From Flavobacterium sp. (GTDB lineage Bacteria > Bacteroidota > Bacteroidia > Flavobacteriales > Flavobacteriaceae): a DNA stretch of 64,000 bases. Positions 33,436-43,000 of this stretch are shown here, one piece after another (the first letter of the stretch is position 1; each line of letters starts with the position of its first letter). Under the pieces are notes generated by a model. That model saw only the letters and a list, made by a program, of their open reading frames with translations, ran no database searches and was not told the origin of the DNA. Location: the NCBI GenBank assembly GCA_014379405.1, contig JACMLU010000006.1, forward strand, positions 55,845 to 119,844, written 5' to 3'. The position numbers were made by a program, and so were the translations under genes.

Positions 33436-34791
33436 ATGGCTTTCGATTTAAAAACAAACAACCTCACTGGTGTTGCTGTCATTGACCAACCAGGTGGAGT
33501 TTTGGCCACAGACGCCAACTTTATTACCCTTTATGATTATGCAATGCAATACCAACCAGAATTAATTCCGGAGTTGCATTACGCTAATGGAAAAGGAAGT
33601 ATCACGGGAGTTCTTGCTTTATTGGCAGGAGAAAAAACGTATGCTTCGGACGTTGTTCAGCATATGGAAATGAACCGTTTGCACAACAAACTTAAAAACG
33701 TTACCGTAGTAGGGAATGTTTTTACTTCTGCAACCGACCACAATTTGAGACCCAATATGGTTATCAAAATTTCGGATGGTGTAAAAGAAGTTCAGGCTTA
33801 TGTAGAGTCTATCACTACAAGCAAAATCTTTGTCGCTTTGAATGATAAAGCAGGAGCTTACGGATTTGCTGGTGCAGTAGATATCGTTGCTGATTTTGCC
33901 AACAGATGGGATAAAGGATCTAAATCTTTTGTGAAAGGAAGAACTTGGAATCCTAAAAAATTCGAGAATTACACTCAAATCACTAAAGAGCGTTACGACG
34001 TGAACGAAAGTGATATGGCGCACAACATTTGGTTGAACACGCCAGACGGACCAAGATGGTGTAATACCGAGTTGGAAAGAACCAATACGTTGTTTGACAA
34101 CTTGGTTGAGTTGACTCAATTTTTCCACGAAAGAGCTGCTGATGCTTCTGATTCTGCCGTTGCAGGTTATGCACAAGGTATGAATGGTGTTATTCCAATC
34201 GTAGAGCAATTTGGAAACATTTCGAACAGCTATATTGATTCCTTGACTGCTTTACAAGCTATCGCGAAAAGAATCAAGTTGCAAACGGATTGTACCGAGT
34301 ACACTTTCTTCTGCGATCACGATCAAATGAATTATTTCAACGCTATTTGCGCTGGTGTAAATGCTGCCTTCTTGAATGGTGCCACTTACGGTTCTTTCCC
34401 TAATGGAAAAGAAATGGCTTTGGCTTTGGACTTCGTTTCGATTTTCGTGAGTGGTATCACTTTCCACTTTACTGCTTGGAAATTGCTTAACGACCCTACC
34501 TTGATGTCAGGTGGTAAATTTGATACAACAGGTATCGCTTACTTCGGATTACCAATGGGTAAACAAACCGTTCAGAATATGGAAGGTGGAACAGAAAGCA
34601 AACCATACTTATCTATCTACAACAGAGTGAAAGGTAATGTAAACAGAAAAAGAAAAGCAACCATTTTCGGACTTGGTGGAACACCGCAAGAAGACGATAA
34701 AATGACAATGCTTCTTTTGAACGAAAGTACTACACAAGTAGTTGGAGCCAACGCATTCTTCGTAGGAAGAAGAGGAGTTGTTTACGCATAA
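33436..34791 (+). CDS. Major capsid protein
   Basis: 451 residues, positioned after the scaffold and followed by its own terminator, as expected for the most abundant virion protein. Contains a long alpha-beta segment 'FNAICAGVNAAFLNGATYGSFPNGKE' and 'NRVKGNVNRKRKATIFGLGG' consistent with an HK97-fold P-domain. No Cys-rich or signal features. The order scaffold, capsid, neck, connectors matches the crAss-like/podovirus layout. Confidence 0.8.
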   Translation: MAFDLKTNNLTGVAVIDQPGGVLATDANFITLYDYAMQYQPELIPELHYANGKGSITGVLALLAGEKTYASDVVQHMEMNRLHNKLKNVTVVGNVFTSATDHNLRPNMVIKISDGVKEVQAYVESITTSKIFVALNDKAGAYGFAGAVDIVADFANRWDKGSKSFVKGRTWNPKKFENYTQITKERYDVNESDMAHNIWLNTPDGPRWCNTELERTNTLFDNLVELTQFFHERAADASDSAVAGYAQGMNGVIPIVEQFGNISNSYIDSLTALQAIAKRIKLQTDCTEYTFFCDHDQMNYFNAICAGVNAAFLNGATYGSFPNGKEMALALDFVSIFVSGITFHFTAWKLLNDPTLMSGGKFDTTGIAYFGLPMGKQTVQNMEGGTESKPYLSIYNRVKGNVNRKRKATIFGLGGTPQEDDKMTMLLLNESTTQVVGANAFFVGRRGVVYA

Positions 34792-34802
34792 ACAGTAACC
34801 TA

Positions 34803-34839
34803 AAAAGCAGGGAGTTTACAAAATTCCCTGCTTTTTTTT
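34803..34839 (+). terminator. Terminator after the capsid gene
   Basis: AAAAGCAGGGA (34803-34813) pairs with TCCCTGCTTTT (34825-34835), loop of 11 nt, then a T-run. Partial termination here would give higher capsid than downstream expression. Confidence 0.8.
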
Positions 34840-34852
34840 AATAACTATCAAA

Positions 34853-35869
34853 ATGGGAAAACAAATTGAATTTAGATTAACAGACAAACGAACTCCAGCA
34901 TCGTGGACATTGAGTGGAGGTTATGCAGTAAAACCGGGATTTGGAAGCAAACTAATAAATTATTATCCAGGTTCAGACAGTATTTTTGTAGAGGATCAAA
35001 AATCGGATGTGAAAGCAAAAGAGGTTGAGTTTTTTTACAACGATGTTCTTTCTGATCCAGCTACCTCTATTTTTGTAGATGAAAACAACAAATGTTTGCT
35101 TGATTATCTAAAAGCACACACTTTTTTCAATGCACATTATTATATCCACAACGAAGATCAATTGGCCGAAAACAAATTGGCTGATTACGACAAGATTGAA
35201 AAAGCATTTTCATTGATTAAGGAAAATGATGATTTGAAAGTTCAGGCTATGGCTTTGACTATTTTCAAAGAAGAAGCTTTCGGATGGTCGCCTGTAAAAT
35301 GTAAATCGGAGTTGAAAGAAAAAGCAACCCGCAATCCAGACCTTATCATCAACGCAATGGAATCAGACAGATACGAAAGCAGATATCTTGCTGCTTTGGC
35401 ATTCTATTCCGGTATCGTAAAAGAAGATCAACTGAAAAGTGCTATTGTATGGAACGACGAAGACAACGGAGTTGTTTTGCGTATCGCCAAAGGAGAAAAC
35501 GGCATCACGAAGTTAGGCGAATTATTGGCCACTTCAACGGATGAAAGCACCTTGGTTTTACAGGAAATTGGCATTCGATTGAATAAATCCACTCCTGCAG
35601 CAGACGTGAAGGTAAATAGCCCTATACTAGTTTCTGGTAAAACAGAAGCAGAAATTAAAGCCGAAGCAATTGCAGAATACAAAGCCTCGTTAGAAGCTGG
35701 TGCTGCACCTGCTAATCCAGGTACTTTAGATCAAAAAACAAATACTTTTGATGCTACTGATTTAGTTCAGGTACAGGCAAAATACAAGGAAGTTTTCGCC
35801 AAGGAAGCTCCTATAAACAAAAAAAACAACCTAGATTGGCTTAATGCCGAGATAGAAAAAGGAATTTAA
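34853..35869 (+). CDS. Neck / head-completion-type virion protein
   Basis: 338 residues between the capsid gene and the connectors. The N-terminus is beta-rich ('IEFRLTDKRTPASWTLSGGY'); the C-terminus is Ala/Glu-rich and helical. Position suits a head-tail or decoration protein. No family motif recognised. Followed by a terminator. Confidence 0.5.
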   Translation: MGKQIEFRLTDKRTPASWTLSGGYAVKPGFGSKLINYYPGSDSIFVEDQKSDVKAKEVEFFYNDVLSDPATSIFVDENNKCLLDYLKAHTFFNAHYYIHNEDQLAENKLADYDKIEKAFSLIKENDDLKVQAMALTIFKEEAFGWSPVKCKSELKEKATRNPDLIINAMESDRYESRYLAALAFYSGIVKEDQLKSAIVWNDEDNGVVLRIAKGENGITKLGELLATSTDESTLVLQEIGIRLNKSTPAADVKVNSPILVSGKTEAEIKAEAIAEYKASLEAGAAPANPGTLDQKTNTFDATDLVQVQAKYKEVFAKEAPINKKNNLDWLNAEIEKGI

Positions 35870-35909
35870 AAAACCATTTTCGTTTGGTTCTGACTTCCCA
35901 GTCACGAAG

Positions 35910-35936
35910 AAGCCCCGATTTATCGGGGCTTTTTTA
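35910..35936. terminator. Bidirectional terminator
   Basis: AAGCCCCGA (35910-35918) pairs with TCGGGGCTT (35923-35931) around TTTA, then T-run. It isolates the capsid unit from the leftward cargo operon, whose last gene ends at 35934. Confidence 0.85.
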
Positions 35937-36398
35937 ATTTATTTCGAGTTGCATCATTAATTTTTTAAGCTCTGATTTGTTTTTGATTTTACCCCGAAAC
36001 ACATATTCATCTACTGCACTATCATCATAAATAGTAAAAAAAACATCTGCTAGATCTTTTAAATAAAATCTTTCGATTGTGTATTCAGGAATATGCAGAT
36101 CTCTATTTTCATCTGTTCTTAATTCCCATCCTAAGCTTTCAATATCTTCTCTGTCAAGGTATTTTACTCTAAAATCTTTAAGTAAATGAGGATTTAAACT
36201 ATAGATTTGAAGATTTCTACCGTCGAATATGTGATGTTCGAATAAATCATTTTCGGGAATTTTAATATCTTCTCCAAATAGAAATTTTATATCTATAATT
36301 TTACCAATCGCTTTTGCTATTAATTCTTGGGTTTTATGCTCACATTCAAATCCTACGTGAAATTCCTCAATTGTCGGTGTGTAATATTTATTTTCCAT
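35934..36398 (-). CDS. Hypothetical 154-aa cargo protein
   Basis: Acidic protein ending the leftward cargo operon. 'YYTPTIEEFHVGFECEH' and 'GWELRTDENRDLHIPEYTIERFYLKDLADVFF' suggest a small alpha-beta protein of the kind found in Bacteroidota prophages. Overlaps its upstream neighbour by 11 bp. Function unknown. Confidence 0.55.
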   Translation of the reverse strand: MENKYYTPTIEEFHVGFECEHKTQELIAKAIGKIIDIKFLFGEDIKIPENDLFEHHIFDGRNLQIYSLNPHLLKDFRVKYLDREDIESLGWELRTDENRDLHIPEYTIERFYLKDLADVFFTIYDDSAVDEYVFRGKIKNKSELKKLMMQLEIN

Positions 36399-36597
36399 AA
36401 TTAGGTTTTATTGATGTTGCTTCAAAGAATTCAGAAAGAGTCATATTTTCATATTGCTTATCTAATTTTTTTGAGATTTCAGATTTTTTTACATTTAATA
36501 ATGCACTACGAGAAAGTCCGTTCCAAGGCATTGCGCGAATTTCTTCTTTCTCTCTTAATTCTCTTTGAAAATCTTTAAATTCTTCAGAAGGAGTCAT
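36388..36597 (-). CDS. Small charged hypothetical protein
   Basis: 69 residues, highly charged, helical N-terminus 'SEEFKDFQRELREKEEI', then 'WNGLSRSALLNVKKSE'. No family recognised. Its stop overlaps the next gene and its start overlaps the outer-membrane-type gene by 4 bp (36594-36597). Confidence 0.5.
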   Translation of the reverse strand: MTPSEEFKDFQRELREKEEIRAMPWNGLSRSALLNVKKSEISKKLDKQYENMTLSEFFEATSIKPNYGK

Positions 36598-37079
36598 AAT
36601 TTAATTCCAATTTTAATAAATCCGCTATTTCTCATTTCGGGTTCTTCTCCGTAGAATTCGAAGTCGCCTCGTTTGTCACGGGTGGCGCGAATGCCTAAGA
36701 CCCATTTTCCGTTGATTACGTAATCTATTCCGCACTCGGTTCCGGCGGTTGGATAGCCGTTGTTTTCGCGAACGATAATACCGCCACGTATTCCTGCGTA
36801 ATAACGTAATTGCTCCCACATACCCGAGGTGAAGTTAATTCCTGCCGCACCCACCAAGTCCAGATAACCGCCTTGGAGCGAAGAGAAAGAAGTCACCGAG
36901 GCTCTTGTGTAGACCGTGCCGTTGTATTCGATTTCTGCGCCTATATTCAAGCCGCTTTCGTTTATTGAAGCGTTGGGATCAACGACGATTGCCAGGTTGA
37001 AGGAGTCGGTACGGTTTAGCCTGAAATTGGATTGAGCCAGAGTTGTGAGCGAGAGTAAAAGAAAGAGTATTGTTTTCAT
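36594..37079 (-). CDS. Predicted secreted / outer-membrane beta-barrel protein
   Basis: 161 residues with a Sec signal peptide (MKTILFLLLSLTTLAQS). The mature part is a series of amphipathic beta strands ('YNGTVYTRASVTSFSSLQGGYLDL', 'GIRGGIIVRENNG', 'WVLGIRATRDKRGD', 'NSGFIKIGIKL') ending in a hydrophobic residue, as in small outer-membrane barrels. In a prophage cargo operon such a protein could alter surface receptors or phage adsorption; this role is inference. Confidence 0.65.
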   Translation of the reverse strand: MKTILFLLLSLTTLAQSNFRLNRTDSFNLAIVVDPNASINESGLNIGAEIEYNGTVYTRASVTSFSSLQGGYLDLVGAAGINFTSGMWEQLRYYAGIRGGIIVRENNGYPTAGTECGIDYVINGKWVLGIRATRDKRGDFEFYGEEPEMRNSGFIKIGIKL

Positions 37080-37080
37080 T

Positions 37081-37191
37081 TTATTTATTTAAAATCATTA
37101 CTATTTTTAAGACAAAATTTGTCAAAACATCGACTATGTAGGAGATTGCAATTCCTATTAGAATACCGAATAAAAAGATTTTGTTTTTCAT
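37081..37191 (-). CDS. 36-aa transmembrane micropeptide
   Basis: MKNKIFLFGILIGIAISYIVD then a second hydrophobic stretch 'VLTNFVLKIVMIL'. Its ATG overlaps the previous stop (ATGA), so it is translationally coupled. Confidence 0.5.
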   Translation of the reverse strand: MKNKIFLFGILIGIAISYIVDVLTNFVLKIVMILNK

Positions 37192-37559
37192 ATTTTTTTT
37201 TCTTCAAACAAAGCGCAAGCCGCGTCATTGCTTTTTATTTGTAATAATTTATTTTTGGTTTTGTTGGATTTTCGCAGTCCGCAAAACTGGAACCTTTTTG
37301 AGTGGCATTTATCTTCTTGGCGGTGTTCGCATATCAGGCAAGTATCTTCTACTTCGTCGTTAATTTTGCTTTCTACAGTTATTTCTTTTAGTAGTCCAGC
37401 AAAACACAGTACAGAATGAATGTATTCTTCCTGCCATTTGTTATAAAAATTCCTTTTGTTTTCTTTTTTGGCTGGAATAATTTCTTCTCTTTTTATGATG
37501 TACTTTAAGGCATCGTATGTAAGATTACAGTCGGTGGCGATTTGCTTTGTTGACTTCAT
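37188..37559 (-). CDS. HTH-plus-Cys4 protein, regulator-like
   Basis: 123 residues from MKSTKQIATDCNLTYDAL at 37559. N-terminal helix-turn-helix ('KQIATDCNLTYDALKYII'), then a helical middle, and a C-terminal 'CLICEHRQEDKCHSKRFQFCG' block with four Cys and a His, suited to zinc binding. Its modest size and position in a cargo operon suggest it regulates the operon. Function inferred from fold pattern. Confidence 0.55.
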   Translation of the reverse strand: MKSTKQIATDCNLTYDALKYIIKREEIIPAKKENKRNFYNKWQEEYIHSVLCFAGLLKEITVESKINDEVEDTCLICEHRQEDKCHSKRFQFCGLRKSNKTKNKLLQIKSNDAACALFEEKKI

Positions 37560-37560
37560 T

Positions 37561-38004
37561 TTAAGAAGTTGTTTGTTTCTCAATAACTTCAGTAATAAAA
37601 ACAGTCTCCATACCTTCGTCAAAATCATCGTAACTTTCATTTATCACTTGTTTAATAACTCTACGAAGACTCTCTTTAATGTTGTTTTTTATTTTAAATT
37701 CATCAATAAGTTTGTCAATGTCAGCGCCACATAATCCATTTCCTTTTATTCTAAAAGAATGAGTTTTATATTTTCTGCTTTCTAATAATTCAAGTTTATC
37801 TTTGAATTCTTTTTTAAGTTTTTCCAACTCAAAAGCATTTTCTTCTTCTGGAGTAAAATCAGATTCGAAAATAAAGTATGGATTTTCAGATTCGAAATGA
37901 ACAAAACGAATTGTTTCGGCTCCTTTTTCAAGAGATTCATCAACGTATTTTTTTAATTGTCTAAGATTACCGGTTCGCCTAACTCTTAATATTTGTTTGC
38001 TCAT
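37561..38004 (-). CDS. Hypothetical 147-aa cargo protein
   Basis: Charged and mostly helical, with 'VRRTGNLRQLKKYVDESLEKGAE' resembling a helical hairpin, a central acidic coiled coil (EEENAFELEKLKKEFKDK) and a C-terminal basic-acidic helix. The region upstream of 37561 is directly followed by the next gene. No family recognised. Confidence 0.55.
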   Translation of the reverse strand: MSKQILRVRRTGNLRQLKKYVDESLEKGAETIRFVHFESENPYFIFESDFTPEEENAFELEKLKKEFKDKLELLESRKYKTHSFRIKGNGLCGADIDKLIDEFKIKNNIKESLRRVIKQVINESYDDFDEGMETVFITEVIEKQTTS

Positions 38005-38008
38005 TTTA

Positions 38009-38218
38009 TTATTTATTTGATTTAAATATCATTTTCCCGTTCAATCCTTCTCGAAGGATAAAAAACTTTTCTTCGTACAATTGTTTTAGTATCGGTTTTA
38101 AAGCTTCGTATTCCAATTGGGTTTCATTGCTTAATTCTGGAATATAGATTCCACAGCTTCCGTTGGATTTTTCGTGTTTCTGGTCGATAATTTGCTTTAC
38201 TTTTTCAGTGTTATCCAT
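38009..38218 (-). CDS. Hypothetical 69-aa protein
   Basis: Starts at MDNTEKVKQII (38218), preferred over a longer frame at 38266 because the upstream coding is better explained by the 40-aa gene that overlaps here. Helical, no family recognised. Confidence 0.5.
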   Translation of the reverse strand: MDNTEKVKQIIDQKHEKSNGSCGIYIPELSNETQLEYEALKPILKQLYEEKFFILREGLNGKMIFKSNK

Positions 38219-38319
38219 ACGTAAAATAAACTCCCCAAGATTATAATTGCCACCAAAGTTTTGCAAAACTTCACGATAAGTTTGAATATCATATCTGCTC
38301 GTTCGTCGTCGTAATTCAT
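38197..38319 (-). CDS. 40-aa transmembrane micropeptide
   Basis: MNYDDERAD then a hydrophobic helix 'TLVAIIILGSLFYVWI'. First gene of the leftward cargo operon, overlapping the next by 22 bp. Acidic N-terminus, unlike the other micropeptides. Confidence 0.45.
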   Translation of the reverse strand: MNYDDERADMIFKLIVKFCKTLVAIIILGSLFYVWITLKK

Positions 38320-38336
38320 AGTAAAATTGTTTTCAT

Positions 38337-38401
38337 CAAAAATATAAACTATTTACGTTCAAAACATAAACAATTGATACTTTTTATTTATTACATTTGT
38401 A
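38337..38401. promoter_or_regulatory. Divergent promoter, copy 1 of a duplicated 60-bp element
   Basis: Rightward TACATTTG (38392-38399) with TTG at 38374-38376, and leftward TATTTTTG (minus strand, 38337-38344). Positions 38342-38401 match 47603-47662 at 54 of 60 bases. An AAAACATAAAC half-site is included (38361-38371). Confidence 0.6.
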
Positions 38402-38445
38402 ATTACTATAAATTATTTCTATTTGAAATATAAATTTATTATGTT

Positions 38446-39153
38446 ATGATGATCGACAGAGTGTATCAAACGGTAAAGATGCTGGGCAATTCAGAGGTTC
38501 GCGGGAATTTTAAGCCTGCTGATTTTGACAAAGCGGTCTACAACGTAATTCTGGAAAAATTCGAGGAATATCCTTTTGAATTAAACAGGGCGTTGAACAG
38601 GCAAAACCGTGGGTTAATTGGCGGAGGATTAGAAAATATTCCGGATAACATCCTTGAAAAGATGCAGCATTTTTCGAAAGAAGCTACTTTGGTTTATGCC
38701 AGTCCAAGTTTTACCATTCCATCGGATGCCAGAGATATTGATGCCGTGATTCATTTGGACAAAAACGAAATTGTATTGGCCAAGAATACGTCGCAATTCA
38801 ACCATATCAAAAACTTCAAGCACATCGCTCCAACTATTGATTGTCCTATTGGCTTGCGAATAGGAAACCAAATAAAAGTACTTCCGTCGAGTATTGTAGC
38901 CGACGTGAAACTGTACTACTTGCGCAATCCATTGATTCCAAAATGGACTTATGTAGTTGATCCAATTTCAGAAGCAGAAATGTTTAATCCATCGGCTGGA
39001 GATTTTCAGGACATCGATATGCACCCAAGTGAAGAGGACGATATTGTTTCGCGTATTTGCATCAAGATGGGTATCAACTTGAAAGAAGCCGATTTGCAGA
39101 TTTCGGCCACTAACAGCGAAACGCAGGAATTTAACCAACAAAACTCGAACTAA
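38446..39153 (+). CDS. Head-tail connector / adaptor
   Basis: 235 residues after the cargo operon, first gene of the connector-tail unit. 'PADFDKAVYNVILEKFEEYPF' and 'FTIPSDARDIDAVIHLD' suggest an alpha-beta adaptor; the C-terminus 'EEDDIVSRICIKMGINLKEADL' is a segment that recurs in crAss-like-type neck proteins. The start ATG follows an A/T-rich leader. Overlaps the next gene by one base. Confidence 0.62.
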   Translation: MMIDRVYQTVKMLGNSEVRGNFKPADFDKAVYNVILEKFEEYPFELNRALNRQNRGLIGGGLENIPDNILEKMQHFSKEATLVYASPSFTIPSDARDIDAVIHLDKNEIVLAKNTSQFNHIKNFKHIAPTIDCPIGLRIGNQIKVLPSSIVADVKLYYLRNPLIPKWTYVVDPISEAEMFNPSAGDFQDIDMHPSEEDDIVSRICIKMGINLKEADLQISATNSETQEFNQQNSN

Positions 39154-40007
39154 TGGCTATAGAAACACCCGAAGCGTATTACGGATCCGAATCTTCTCAC
39201 GGGAGCTACCAGTTTGTTCCGTTGAAAGAAGTTATCGACGGCTTGCTGACGGAAGCCAAACTAGATCCTGACAACTATCTAAAAAACACCAACAGGGGTT
39301 TGATTTTATATCACGCCAAAATGGGGATAAAAGAACTGACCAAATCAACTGCCAAGGCTGTCTTGAAAATAGAAATGACCGTGCCGGCGAATTCCTGCAT
39401 CGTGATGCCACAGGATTATGTGGATTATGTTAGTATTTCGGCAGTAGTGGTAGATGGCAGTGGTAACAGAAAATTGCAGCTTCTGGATGTGAATACCAAC
39501 ATCAATACAGCCACGGGTTATTTGCAGGACAACAATGCCCAAATCCTTTTTGACAACGACGAAAACATTATCACCGCCGATGCTTCTAATGCCTATAATA
39601 TTCCGTACCACAAATACGAGTTTATTAGCACTTTGGGCGGAAATGCTATGCAGGACACGGCGATGTTAAGCGCTTACGGTGAATTTACCATTGACGAGAA
39701 TAACGGTAAAATAGTATTTAGTTCGAACCTGATTGACAAAGAAGTCGTGGTGGTGTATGAATCGGACGGACTGCAATGGGAATCCTTTGGCGAAGGTGAT
39801 ATTAAGGTTCACAAATACATCGAACAAGCCTTGAAGGACTGGACGTATTATGCTTGTATCGAAAAAAGAATTACCGTTCCTGCCAATGAAAAGAGAAGAG
39901 CATTGGACAGATATAAAACCACCAAACATATTGCTAAAAAGAATAGAGCTGGACTGGACTTAAACGAGATTTCAAGACAAATGCGAACTAAAACCAAACA
40001 CTTGTAA
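39153..40007 (+). CDS. Tail tube / ring protein
   Basis: 284 residues. 'LILYHAKMGIKELTKSTAKAVLK', a central beta region and a C-terminal basic helix. The gene overlaps both neighbours by one base, so it is coupled to the tail stabilisation-type protein. Probable ring or adaptor between portal and tail. Confidence 0.6.
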   Translation: MAIETPEAYYGSESSHGSYQFVPLKEVIDGLLTEAKLDPDNYLKNTNRGLILYHAKMGIKELTKSTAKAVLKIEMTVPANSCIVMPQDYVDYVSISAVVVDGSGNRKLQLLDVNTNINTATGYLQDNNAQILFDNDENIITADASNAYNIPYHKYEFISTLGGNAMQDTAMLSAYGEFTIDENNGKIVFSSNLIDKEVVVVYESDGLQWESFGEGDIKVHKYIEQALKDWTYYACIEKRITVPANEKRRALDRYKTTKHIAKKNRAGLDLNEISRQMRTKTKHL

Positions 40008-43000
40008 TGACTAATTATAGAAGAACATTTCTTGGAGGAAAAATGAATCGGGACCTGGATGAAAGAGTCATTCCAGAAGGAGAATACCGCCACGCGGAAA
40101 ACATAGAGATAGCCAATTCGGAAGGATCGGACGTGGGTTCTGTGCAGAATAGTTTTTCGAACAAGAAAATGACTTCGTTGTCTTTGGGTTCCTTCCCAAA
40201 CACACTAGGTAAATACGAATGTGAAGCCAGAGACAAGCTGTATTGGTTCGTAAAATCGAACAGCGGTTGTTACCTGCTAGAATGGGATAACAACAGCCAG
40301 TCGGTTTCGTATGTGTTGAAAGATACCCGCGTTGGAGCTGCCAGAGTTTTGAATTTGAGCGATACGCACTTGATTACCGGAATAGACAAAATCGTCAACG
40401 ACAACCTAGAAGACGATATCTTGTTATGGACGGACAACAATATGGAAATTTGTTCCATCAACATCGAAAGAGCCAAGAAATACGGCGTAAACGGTTTTGA
40501 TATTGAGGATATTACTTTGATAAAAAAACCACCTCGTTTTGCCCCGAAAGCTACCTTGATTTACAATGGCAGGGAAGGCAACAACATCGAAGAGAAATTT
40601 TTGTTGTTTGCGTACCGTTACCAATATTTGGACAACGAATGGAGTGCTTTGTCGAGTTTTACCAATTACCAGTTCAGGCCCAAACCGTACAATATGGATT
40701 ATTACACTTTGGACAACCTAGGAATGGTCAACTCCCGCAATGCCGTAAACATAGAGTTTAACGTTGGCGACAAAAGAGTAAAAGCAGTACAGATTATTTT
40801 CAAAGAAAGCAATTCGAATGTATTGTCTATTATTGAAACCTTTGATAAAGCCAAGGAAGGATGGGCAGATAATTCTCTCCAAAATTTACAGTTTTCGAAC
40901 AACAAAAATTACAGAGCATTACCTTCTACCGAGTTGGGTAGAACTTTTGACAACGTTCCTAGAAAAGCCAAGGCGTTGACACTTATCAATAATAGGCTTG
41001 TCGTAGGGAATTATCAGGAAGGCTACAACATAGCAGATGCCAATGGCAAAAAGATAAAGTTGGACTACAACGTTTCGCTGAAATCGATTCCGTTGAACAA
41101 CAACAATTCGTTTATAACGGCTATGACTCAAATTGACGGTAGCAATACGGCGACGATTTCTAATTATACCGACCCTACCTTGACGTTATTGCTAAAAAAA
41201 GGCTATCTGATTACTTTTAATTTTACAATTGTAAAAACGGCTCCTAGCCTAAACACGCTTGTTTATGAAGCAAGTTTCGATTATCCATTAGACAAGGATT
41301 TTGCCAACCTGCAGGAGTTGTTTTTATACCCTGCCTTTGTTTCTTTTAGCAATGTTATCATCAATGATTTTGCGTTGACCTACCAAGACCATTTGGCTCC
41401 AGGAGAAACCGTAGTCACACCTCCAGCGTTGAGTATTTTTACCACGGGATTGAATGCGGTTGGGTTTAGCGTAACGCCGTTAATACACACTACCGATCCA
41501 GTTACCGTAGACGTGTCGCAATCCTTATTTTTCCAATCTTCGACTTATGTATCAATAATCAGCACTTCGTCTTCGGCTTCCTGCAAGTCGAACAGGGATT
41601 ATGAAGTAGGATTGGAATATTACGATACCGTGAGCAGGGAGACCGTAACCCTTACCTGTCCCAACAATTCGATTTATATTCCTAATGAAATGTCGGAATA
41701 CAAAAATACGTTGAGTGTGGAAATTAACAATCTTCCGCCTTATTTTGCCGACAGGTTTAAATTGGTTGTAAAAACGCCTATGTTATCTTATTACACCATC
41801 ATCGTCAATAATTTTTATATTGAAGGTGCTTTTGTATGGATCAAACTGGAAGGCTCTAATCTGGACAAAGTACACGTAGGAGAATATCTTATATTGAAAT
41901 CGGCTTTGGGTGATATTAAAAACACCATCATCAAGACCAAGATATTAGAGATAGGTCAAAAAACAAAAGATTTTATTGCTACTACCGATATCGAGGAGCC
42001 AGAAGGTACTTATATGAAAATAAGACCGAATGAGTTTGCGATGAAACAAGCGGATAATTTATTATATCCTGATTTTAAATCATATTCTTCAACAAATAAA
42101 GATCAGTTTCCAATAGCCTACTTAGATTTAAACACCGTTCTTAATACTTTAACAGGATTAAACGAGAAACAAAAACTAACCCCAGGTAATGAAATAAAAT
42201 TCAAGTTTTTAAGTAAATTTAATTATAAAAAAGGATGGTCCAACAAGTTGTTTGAACAGACTTATAGAATTTTAAGGAATTATAACAACGTCGAAGAGTG
42301 GTTTAATGAAATAATAGATGGAAACTCGCTAAAAGGCGAAGAGGATTGCGATTACAACGGCAATGTTTCGATTGTTGTAGGATATGTAGAAACCATTCAA
42401 GCGGTAAGGTCTGCTTTTGATGTTTTTACTCCGGATCCTGCTGGAAAAGAATATTTAAAAGTTGTAGGGCTTGAAGATGGTACCGCCTCAGGTTTTACGG
42501 TAGATATAAAAAGCGGGTATTTAGATGCTTTAGTAGAAATCCGCATCACTACTGGCGACTACATATTTGAAACGGAACCTAAAAAAGACATAACCCAAAA
42601 CTTGTTTTACAAAACGGAACAAACTTTTGAGGTCATTGGAGGCAATCACCAAGGCAACGTGCAAAACCAAAACGGAGCTGCCGTTCCTTGTATTATCGAT
42701 TTGGATTATTTCAACTGTTTTGCACAAGGCAATGGAGTGGAAAGTTATCAGGTAAAAGACGCTTTCAACAAACCGTACCTAAACATTGACACCAGACCTA
42801 CATCGACCATTACCGAGGAATACAAAGAAGTAAGGCGATTATCAGACTTGACGTATGCTGAAACTTATGTGGAAAGCACCAATAGAAACGGACTAAACGA
42901 ATTTAACCAATCGAGAGGCAACTTCAAGGAGTTGGACAAAAGCTTTGGTGAGATTACCAAGCTTGTGAGTCGTGACAACGAATTAGTAGTTTTTCAATCG

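Noticed and set aside
33619..34209. 196-codon open frame antisense to the capsid gene
   Set aside because: Shadow of the strongly biased capsid codons; composition (many F, S, V, H) is unlike real proteins here.
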